Source: Metaruminococcus_A sp050943475 (GTDB lineage: Bacteria; Bacillota; Clostridia; Oscillospirales; Ruminococcaceae). From it: a stretch of 64,000 nt of DNA. The notes beneath the pieces were generated by a model. The model did not search any database, had not been told where the DNA came from, and saw nothing but the letters and a program-made list of their open reading frames with translations. Positions 56,836 through 64,000 of this stretch are shown piece after piece. How positions within the stretch are numbered: position 1 is the first letter of the stretch; every line of letters starts with the position of its first letter. The position numbers and the translations under genes were made by a program. The stretch lies in contig JBMNPF010000009.1 of the NCBI GenBank assembly GCA_050943475.1, positions 61,433-125,432 on the forward strand. Direction: 5' to 3'.

Positions 56836-58236
56836 TTACTGCACAGCAGACGCCGGTTCAGCTGTTGCTGTGGTCTGAGCCTCTGCTTGTTTGCGGTGCA
56901 GAAAGCGTTTGAAAAAGATTACAAACATAATGCTGGTGGTAGTCGCCGCGCCAATGTCCGCAATCGGTTCGGCGATAAAGACACCGGTGGTACCCATAAA
57001 AAACGGTAGAATGAGCGCCAGCGGAATCAGCAGAATAATTTTTCGCAGCAGCGCAAGGAAAATAGAGATCTTGGCCTGGCCAATCGCCACAAAGGATTGC
57101 TGACAGGCGGTCTGTGCCCCCATTGCCCAAATCCCGGCCGCATAAATCCGCATGCAGGCGCTGGTTACGTCAATGAGTTCCGGGTCGCTGTTAAAAATCT
57201 GCACAACCAGCTGTGGGAACAACTCCACAAACAGGCAGATGGATACCGAAAAAATGAGGCAGCAGGTGAGCAGCAGGCGGAAAGTGTGCTTAACCCGCTG
57301 AAATTGCATGGCGCCGAAATTGTAGCTGATAATGGGCTGCGCCCCCTGGGTAAGTCCATGCATTGGCATAAGAATCATCTGTATAACGCTGCCAATAATG
57401 GTCATTGCACCGACGTACAGGTCGCCTCCATAGTGCTGAAGCGACGCGTTAAGGGTGATGTTGACCAGGCTTTCGGTCGACTGCATGATGAAAGGCGAAA
57501 GGCCGAGCGCCAGCACCGGCCCAATGAGTTTGAAGTCAATCCGCAGGTTTTTGAGCCGGAACCGCAAAATGCTTTTGCGGCTGAGCAGAAAACCGGTGAC
57601 AAAGGCGGCGGAACAGGCCTGTGAGATGACAGTCGCAATCGCCGCGCCCTGTACCCCCATTCCAAATCCAAAAATAAACAGCGGGTCTAGCGCAATGTTG
57701 AGCACCGCGCCAATGAGGACGCTGAGCATGCCGATGGTGGAAAACCCCTGGGTGGTAATAAAGCAGTTAAGGCCCATTGCCAGCTGAACAAACAGCGTAC
57801 CGCTTACATAAATGGTCAGGTAGTCGTCCGCATAATCAATGGTGTTGTCGCTTGCCCCAAACATGTAGAGGAGCGGGCGCTTAAAGATAAGAAAGATTAC
57901 CGTCAGCACCAGTGAGAAAAAAACGAGCAGGGTCAGGCAGTTGCCCATAATTTTCTCGGCGGCTTTGTTGTTGTGTTCCCCCATGTGAATGGCGGCAAGC
58001 GGTGCGCCGCCCATTCCAACCAGAATGGCGAACGCCGCAATGAGGATGATGATGGGAAAGGTCAGCCCAACCCCGGTCAGGGCCATTTTGCCAATTCCTT
58101 CAATGTTGCCAATGTACATGCGGTCCACAATGTTGTATAATGCGTTGATAATCTGCGCCAAAATGGCCGGTGCAGCCAGTTTGAACAGAAGTTTCCCAAT
58201 GGGTTCGGTGCCCAATTTGTTGCCGGACTGTGCCAA
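56836..58236 (-). CDS. MATE-family efflux transporter
   Basis: A 466-residue membrane protein with about twelve hydrophobic segments. APAILAQIINALYNIVDRMYIG in segment 1 and SLVNITLNASLQHYGG with the QGAQPIISYNFGA motif around residue 300 are characteristic of MATE transporters (NorM/DinF-type), which extrude cationic drugs using Na+ or H+. TTG start with GGAGATGGG upstream. The gene upstream on the same strand is HtrA, separated by a terminator. Confidence 0.92.
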   Translation of the reverse strand: MAQSGNKLGTEPIGKLLFKLAAPAILAQIINALYNIVDRMYIGNIEGIGKMALTGVGLTFPIIILIAAFAILVGMGGAPLAAIHMGEHNNKAAEKIMGNCLTLLVFFSLVLTVIFLIFKRPLLYMFGASDNTIDYADDYLTIYVSGTLFVQLAMGLNCFITTQGFSTIGMLSVLIGAVLNIALDPLFIFGFGMGVQGAAIATVISQACSAAFVTGFLLSRKSILRFRLKNLRIDFKLIGPVLALGLSPFIMQSTESLVNITLNASLQHYGGDLYVGAMTIIGSVIQMILMPMHGLTQGAQPIISYNFGAMQFQRVKHTFRLLLTCCLIFSVSICLFVELFPQLVVQIFNSDPELIDVTSACMRIYAAGIWAMGAQTACQQSFVAIGQAKISIFLALLRKIILLIPLALILPFFMGTTGVFIAEPIADIGAATTTSIMFVIFFKRFLHRKQAEAQTTATAEPASAVQ

Positions 58237-58603
58237 AAACCCATCTCCGTCTCATGCTTGGTTGTCACAAGGCGTTCCCGCCCCGTGGTTCTGCAATAAT
58301 AAAGAAAGGTGATGCATGTAAGCCATCATCTTAACAAAATTATTATAGCATATTCTCATCGGATTTTCCACCCTTATTGGAGAATGATTTTCGGTTATCG
58401 CTGTATGGGAGAGAACCAGAGACTTCTGCCAGGGCCGACGGAGAACGGAGGGTTCATTTTCAACAAGAACCGCCGCCGTGCAGCTTTGCAGCGTCATGGG
58501 AGAACAGCCAAGCGAATGTTCTCCGGAACGGCATTTTCCAAAGGGTACGCATAAGCCACATGCTACGGATTATTTCCTCAGCCGCCGTTCTGGAAACAAT
58601 GAA
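58237..58603. other. Intergenic region upstream of the MATE gene
   Basis: Holds a minus-strand TATAAT (58342-58347) with extended TG and a weak -35, likely the MATE promoter. Otherwise no gene or repeat recognised. Confidence 0.5.
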
Positions 58604-58647
58604 AAACGCAGGAGCAGGCCGCAGCAAAAAGCTCTGCGGCCTGCTCC
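58604..58647 (-). terminator. Terminator of the htrA-like gene
   Basis: GGAGCAGGCCGCAG / CTGCGGCCTGCTCC with a 9-base loop and minus-strand TTTTT. Confidence 0.85.
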
Positions 58648-58691
58648 CATGGTGAGAGAAAGGGATAGGGGTTATCAAATTGGATTGGCCT

Positions 58692-60023
<1,332 letters not shown>

Positions 60024-60265
60024 AAAAGTTCCTCGCTTTCAAGTTTCTGTCTTTAATATACCCGCAATTTATGAGAATTGTATGATGCGATTTGGGCGGA
60101 ACCGTGAAATTATCTTATCAAAATCTTAAGGTTTTCATGTCGTAATTATGAACAACCAGGCCTGCGGGGCAGCTATTTTCTCATTATGCAGAAAAAAACA
60201 GAGACAGACCGGAAAAACAAGGCAAAAAAGGGGGAGCGAGTTCATAAAATGATGATGTTTGTTCA
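60024..60265. other. Intergenic region upstream of htrA-like gene
   Basis: AT-rich, no gene; carries the promoter of the protease on the minus strand, with TATATT as the possible -10 near 60054. Confidence 0.4.
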
Positions 60266-60300
60266 CAATTAAAAAGCCCCGGGCTGAATTTCCCGGGGCT
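60266..60300 (-). terminator. Terminator of the NUDIX gene
   Basis: AGCCCCGGG / CCCGGGGCT with an 8-base loop and minus-strand TTTTTAATT; 210 bases after the stop. Confidence 0.75.
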
Positions 60301-60511
60301 AAATTGTGTTGTGATTTGTAGTATATTTACTGCTTGTCCCGCCGTATGGGAACTGGACATGGTTTATCGTTGAATACCGGCCTATCAAAATGCCTGCCCG
60401 GCAATTCCCGAACCGAACAAAACCAATGCTTTGATCAGCTTGAGGCGTTTGCACTGCAATATTCCTATGTACTACATATTATAACTATTGTATGGCGGCA
60501 GAATCCCCTTG

Positions 60512-61054
60512 CTACAGGGTGCAGTCCGGTGTCCGGCCGTCGAACAAATGCGGATTTTCCCGCAGTTCCCGGACAATGTTTTTGAGGAACTGTTCCGCAA
60601 GCGAATCCGGAACAATGTTTTCCACTGCCTCGTCCAGGCTGAACCAGGCGGCTTCGTCCAGCTCGTCAGTAATGTGGGAAAGGTCTTCGCTTTCCGCGAC
60701 CGAGACAAAGTTTATCATCAGGGTGTTGGAGGGGGGAAAGTAGGCGGTTCTCATCAACCGGTAATCGATGATTTTAAGGCCGGACTCCTCGCTTACCTCG
60801 CGGACGAGCGCGTGCTCTGCGCACTCGCCTTTGTTGACGTAGCCCGCCAGCAGCACATAAAAATCGCGCCCGTATTGTTTGATGAGCAGGATTTTATCCT
60901 TTGCGGGATTGAGTACAGCCGTGCTGATGGCACAGCTGAAAATGGGGAAGCGAAATTCCCCGCAGCGTTCGCAGTAGGGGACCATCCCCTCTGCGCCGCA
61001 TTCTTTTAATATGAGTTTTGTACCGCATTCACAGCAGTGATTCATATGTTCCAT
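60512..61054 (-). CDS. NUDIX hydrolase with N-terminal zinc ribbon (NudC-like)
   Basis: A 180-residue protein. CCECGTKL and CERCGEFRF are two Cys pairs of a zinc ribbon at residues 7-30, and the NUDIX box GYVNKGECAEHALVREVSEESGL near residue 73 is complete. It resembles NADH pyrophosphatase, which can also decap NAD-RNA; the family's SQPWPFPxS motif is not seen, so another nucleotide substrate is possible. A second ATG at 61045 could also start it. Confidence 0.85.
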   Translation of the reverse strand: MEHMNHCCECGTKLILKECGAEGMVPYCERCGEFRFPIFSCAISTAVLNPAKDKILLIKQYGRDFYVLLAGYVNKGECAEHALVREVSEESGLKIIDYRLMRTAYFPPSNTLMINFVSVAESEDLSHITDELDEAAWFSLDEAVENIVPDSLAEQFLKNIVRELRENPHLFDGRTPDCTL

Positions 61055-61101
61055 GTTGTTTTGTTGGCTCCTTTGGTAAATGGTTTGTTGATGTGGCGGC
61101 G

Positions 61102-62001
61102 TTATCGGGCGTTTTGTTCCGGTCCGCCGTCAAACTGAATGCCGTTTGTAATTTCTGCGGCGGGCGCTCCGGTGCGAAACAGAGCTATTTTTTCACCGGC
61201 AAGGTCAGCAGCCGTTTCGAACAGCTCCTGAAAAGATTCGTTTCGTATAGCACCGTCTGCGGGGGAAAGCCACTCCTTGTGTGCTTGGTTGAGCGGGTCT
61301 GCAAGGCCCTTGGTGTCTCGCGAGTGGGACATTGCCTCATAATAGGAGTACCGGTGAAACATCCGCTCCACGGTGGTGAGCACTGCCCGTTTCACGCCGT
61401 AGCGGGATTTGAGCAGCCATTCCGCGGAACGCATACAGCACATTGCGGTCCAGAAACAGCTCTCCGGAAGGAGGATGCCGTAAACCGTCTGTGCAACCTG
61501 GCGGTACATCCGGCCGATAGCCATGCAGGCGCCGCGGTTGTTCGGCATGAGCCGGTCCGGGGTTTGGTACTGACCGGTGAGCAGGGAATCAATAACAGTT
61601 TCCAGCCGCGCGTGGACATGGGCAATGTCTTTTGCCGCCCCATGCTTTTCACATTCACGGTACTGCACCGCGTATACGTAGGGATGAGCCGTGCGGTCAA
61701 GCACATAGTGGCAAAGGTACCCGGTCAGATATGCTTCCAAAATGCTCCGCTCTTTGCCGGACTGCCGTTTCGTATAACGCCGCATAGCGCCGAAGCAGGC
61801 GGTCACATGCACCGAATGCAGAAGCTGCCCAAAGCGGATATACCTTGTTGGCTGATCCAGCTTAGGGGTAAAAAAGAACGGATCCGGTCCTTGGCAACCC
61901 ATGGTGAATGCGTCGTATTCGTCGCTTCCGGTTGGATAAGACCATCCGTTTTGTGTTAATACCCGCCTGCCCAGCAGGTGATGGGTGAGGAGTGACGGCA
62001 T
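61102..62001 (-). CDS. Zinc-dependent phospholipase C-like protein
   Basis: A 299-residue protein with MPSLLTHHLLGRRVL, DAFTMGCQGPDPFFF, SVHVTACFGAMRRY and YLTGYLCHYVLDRTAHPYVY, the conserved His and Asp blocks of PF00882. No signal peptide, so it may act inside the cell or on membranes from the inside, and the family is common in Clostridia with unknown substrate. GGAGG precedes ATG 62001. It lies 47 bases upstream of the NUDIX gene on the same strand, possibly one operon. Confidence 0.86.
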   Translation of the reverse strand: MPSLLTHHLLGRRVLTQNGWSYPTGSDEYDAFTMGCQGPDPFFFTPKLDQPTRYIRFGQLLHSVHVTACFGAMRRYTKRQSGKERSILEAYLTGYLCHYVLDRTAHPYVYAVQYRECEKHGAAKDIAHVHARLETVIDSLLTGQYQTPDRLMPNNRGACMAIGRMYRQVAQTVYGILLPESCFWTAMCCMRSAEWLLKSRYGVKRAVLTTVERMFHRYSYYEAMSHSRDTKGLADPLNQAHKEWLSPADGAIRNESFQELFETAADLAGEKIALFRTGAPAAEITNGIQFDGGPEQNAR

Positions 62002-62054
62002 AAAGCACCTCCGTAAAACCAGCGTAAAAAATGTTTTAAATTTGAAAATTCTGT

Positions 62055-62082
62055 TTGTACTTCCAAATATCTATAGTATAAT
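62055..62082 (+). promoter_or_regulatory. Promoter of the MFS gene
   Basis: TTGTAC (62055-62060), 16 bases, TATAAT (62077-62082). Confidence 0.7.
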
Positions 62083-62135
62083 GGTTTTGAAAAGACCAGG
62101 CAACCCCCAAAAACTACAAAAGGCGGTGCTGCTGT

Positions 62136-63401
62136 ATGGCGCGCTTCAAAATGACACAGCTTGAGAAAAACTGGGTAAAGTACGACGTTGGTAATTCGGC
62201 GTTTGTTCTGCTTTCCTCCAGCGTCATCCCTATTTATTTTGCAACCCTGGCCGGCGACAACAGCCAGGCCATGATTTATTGGGGCTATGGGGAATCCATC
62301 GCCTCGCTTGTTGTGGCGCTGCTTATGCCGTTCTTAGGCTCCATTGCAGACTTCAAAGGGCACAAAATTCGTTTTTTCATTTCCTTTTTTGGTCTGGGTG
62401 TTCTCGCTACAATGGCGCTTGGCCTTTCGGTTTCGTGGCTCTTTTTCTTAATCACCTATATTATTGCCTCCATCGGGCTCAATTCCAGCATGGTGTTTTA
62501 CGACTCCATGCTCACCGACGTCACCACCGACGAACGGATGGACGTCGTCTCCTCCTTCGGCTACGCCATGGGTTATATTGGGAGCTGCATTCCATTTGTG
62601 TTGTGCATTGGTCTTATCCTGTTTGGGGATAAAATTGGACTCTCCGGCTACCTTCCCACCCAGATTGCCTTTGGGATTACTGCGGTCTGGTGGCTCATTT
62701 TTACCATACCCCTCATCCGCTGTTTTAAACAGCGCTACTATAAAGAGGAAGAACCGCATCTCATCCGCGATACCTTTCACCGGCTCGGCAAAACGGTTTC
62801 CAAAATTGTGCGGGAAAAAGCGGTGCTTTACTTTATTCTCGCCTACTTTTTCTATATTGACGGTGTTCATACCATCATTAAAATGGCGACCAGTTACGGC
62901 GCCGCCCTGGGGATTGATTCCACCCAGCTTATCCTCGCTCTGCTCGTCACCCAGATTGTCGCGTTCCCAAGCGCCATCCTTTACGGCAGGCTTGCGGCGA
63001 AGTACAACACCCGCCTGATGCTCGGCATCTCGGTCGTCGCTTACTTCGGCATCACCCTGTTTGCCGCATTTTTCCTCAAAAGCGCCTGGGAATTCTGGAT
63101 GCTCGCCGTCGCTGTCGGATTGTTCCAGGGCGGAATTCAGGCCCTGTCCCGTTCTTATTTCGGGCGGCTTATCCCCAAGGAAAACTCCAATGAGTTCTTT
63201 GGCTTTTTTGATATGTTCGGCAAGTATGCCTCGGTCATCGGCACCGCTTTGGTCAGCGGTATCACCCACCTGACCGGAAAAAGCGAGCTTGGCGTTCTCT
63301 CGGTCGCTGTGCTCTTTGTCGCCGGTTTTATCTTCTTGAAATTGATGCCCAAAAATGCGGCTGACCAGCCGCGGCAGTCCGAAAGCACCAAAGCGGAGTA
63401 G
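62136..63401 (+). CDS. MFS transporter (UMF1/Atg22-like)
   Basis: A 421-residue membrane protein with about twelve hydrophobic segments. YDVGNSAFVLLSSSVIPIYFA at the N-terminus and the loop LGSIADFKGHKIRF are typical of the Atg22/UMF1 major facilitator group, as is GLFQGGIQALSRSYFGRLIPKE near residue 330. Yeast Atg22 exports amino acids; bacterial substrates are unknown. ATG follows AAAGGCGG. Confidence 0.92.
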   Translation: MARFKMTQLEKNWVKYDVGNSAFVLLSSSVIPIYFATLAGDNSQAMIYWGYGESIASLVVALLMPFLGSIADFKGHKIRFFISFFGLGVLATMALGLSVSWLFFLITYIIASIGLNSSMVFYDSMLTDVTTDERMDVVSSFGYAMGYIGSCIPFVLCIGLILFGDKIGLSGYLPTQIAFGITAVWWLIFTIPLIRCFKQRYYKEEEPHLIRDTFHRLGKTVSKIVREKAVLYFILAYFFYIDGVHTIIKMATSYGAALGIDSTQLILALLVTQIVAFPSAILYGRLAAKYNTRLMLGISVVAYFGITLFAAFFLKSAWEFWMLAVAVGLFQGGIQALSRSYFGRLIPKENSNEFFGFFDMFGKYASVIGTALVSGITHLTGKSELGVLSVAVLFVAGFIFLKLMPKNAADQPRQSESTKAE

Positions 63402-63467
63402 AATACAGCATGGCGGCCGGAAAAGCCCTGTGCTTGCAGGCTGCACCCATGCGTTGAAATTTAATTC

Positions 63468-63519
63468 CAAAAAGAGCAAAAAGAAAGCGTTCCATTCGTT
63501 TTTCTTTTTGCTCTTTTTG
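63468..63519 (+). terminator. Long A/T-rich hairpin after the MFS gene
   Basis: Nineteen-base perfect arms (63468-63486 and 63501-63519) with a 14-base loop, 67 bases after the stop. The arm itself ends in a T-run. Confidence 0.85.
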
Positions 63520-63730
63520 CTCTAACAAACGTGTGTGGGACTTTCTGACAGGAGGTAGTGGGAGCGTTTTCGTTGTTTGCGGCCGTGATTTTATCCGTGC
63601 GCCAGCCCCTGAGGCGCGCAGGATGGAACAGATATGCCGGACGCCGCTCAAACCATATACGCTGGGGATTCATAAACAGGGCCGAGCTTTGCCGCGTCTG
63701 CTGCCTGGTTTGACGTTTTGTATGAAAATG

Positions 63731-63758
63731 CCCGGTTCCACGCCTGAAACCGGGTTTT
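63731..63758 (+). terminator. Small terminator-like hairpin
   Basis: CCCGGTT / AACCGGG with a 10-base loop and TTTTG. No gene ends just upstream of it. Confidence 0.5.
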
Positions 63759-63782
63759 GAATGGATTTTATTGGCGTAAGTC

Positions 63783-63812
63783 TTGAAATACGGCGGGAAA
63801 ACGGTGTATAGT
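63783..63812 (+). promoter_or_regulatory. Promoter of the partial gene at the right edge
   Basis: TTGAAA (63783-63788), 18 bases, TATAGT (63807-63812). It leaves a leader of about 140 bases. Confidence 0.55.
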
Positions 63813-63955
63813 TAAAACAAAAGACAGACTGTATTGGAACGCCGTCTGCCGGGTTTGGTTTTTGTGGACGAAATACCGCCCGCGGGCGTATTCGGTAATA
63901 GAAAGATTAACTATTAAAAGTCAACCTCCAAAAAGAATGGTAGTGGTGAAAAAAG

Positions 63956-64000
63956 ATGTCTCAAAAAAGGTATAGTAAAGCTAAGGTCTTGTCAGACCCT
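63956..64000 (+). CDS. Partial gene at the window edge
   Basis: ATG 63956 opens a frame of 15 codons to the edge (MSQKRYSKAKVLSDP) after a sigma-A-like promoter. The ribosome binding site is weak (GTGGTG). Too short to identify. Confidence 0.4.
   Translation, partial: MSQKRYSKAKVLSDP

Noticed and set aside
62448..63479. Minus-strand frame (343 codons) opposite the MFS gene
   Set aside because: Charged, low-complexity translation and no start; shadow frame.

Overview
The window looks like chromosomal DNA of a Gram-positive anaerobe of the class Clostridia, probably an Oscillospiraceae/Ruminococcaceae-type gut or sediment organism. Evidence: roughly balanced G+C, strong AGGAGG-type ribosome binding sites, frequent TTG and GTG starts, consensus sigma-A promoters, many Rho-independent terminators, a PerR-rubrerythrin oxidative stress operon, a walJ-rlmH pair, a lytic GH25 enzyme with LysM, and a Clostridia-style AraC / uroporphyrinogen-decarboxylase-like pair. 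This taxonomic placement is inference; there is no rRNA gene in the window.

Layout. (1) 1-11.4 kb is one long plus-strand surface polysaccharide block: five GT2-type glycosyltransferases (the first with two catalytic domains), two multi-spanning or membrane-anchored proteins (one DUF2142), rfbC, a Wzm/Wzt-like ABC exporter, a DUF2304 protein and an isolated fabD, closed by a strong terminator. (2) 11.4-14.4 kb is a holin-endolysin cassette plus small regulators, with no other phage genes. (3) 14.4-16.7 kb is a divergent AraC / UroD-like pair. (4) 17.0-18.8 kb is an Lsa/CplR-type ABC-F ribosome protection gene behind what reads as a complete attenuation leader: sigma-A promoter, 50-codon upstream ORF, a perfect 9-nt antiterminator and a terminator. 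This is the most complete regulatory system in the window. (5) 19-25 kb is a mixed block: GNAT, methyltransferase, esterase, two paralogous Cys-rich mini-proteins around an XRE repressor and its operator, a polysaccharide deacetylase, a zinc-protease-like lipoprotein, a 105-bp nested inverted repeat and tRNA-Val(GAC).

(6) 25.4-29.1 kb holds housekeeping envelope and ribosome genes: a cyclophilin lipoprotein, murA, a walJ-like hydrolase and rlmH. (7) 29.3-34.3 kb is a minus-strand run of small regulators, DUF2284, flavodoxin, GDPD and an AEC transporter. (8) 34.5-41.1 kb is a plus-strand run: PQ-loop protein, thioredoxin, lipoprotein, 2-hydroxyacid dehydrogenase, split chromate transporter, queH, SDR and def; the def leader resembles a glycine-riboswitch aptamer. 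(9) 41.4-50.6 kb holds metabolic and regulatory genes, including a B12-binding radical SAM protein, a GNAT gene broken by an in-frame UAG, and an apparently intracellular GH30 enzyme. (10) 50.7-54.1 kb holds two metal or peroxide Fur-family modules, one with a perfect 21-bp palindrome on its promoter. (11) 54.3-64 kb holds an SPFH protein with a long structured leader, pyrophosphatase, MATE, HtrA, NUDIX, a zinc-dependent phospholipase C-like protein, an Atg22-type MFS protein and the first codons of a partial gene.

Start codons were adjusted from ribosome binding site position where this was decisive. Functions are assigned from motifs and family knowledge only; no database search was possible.
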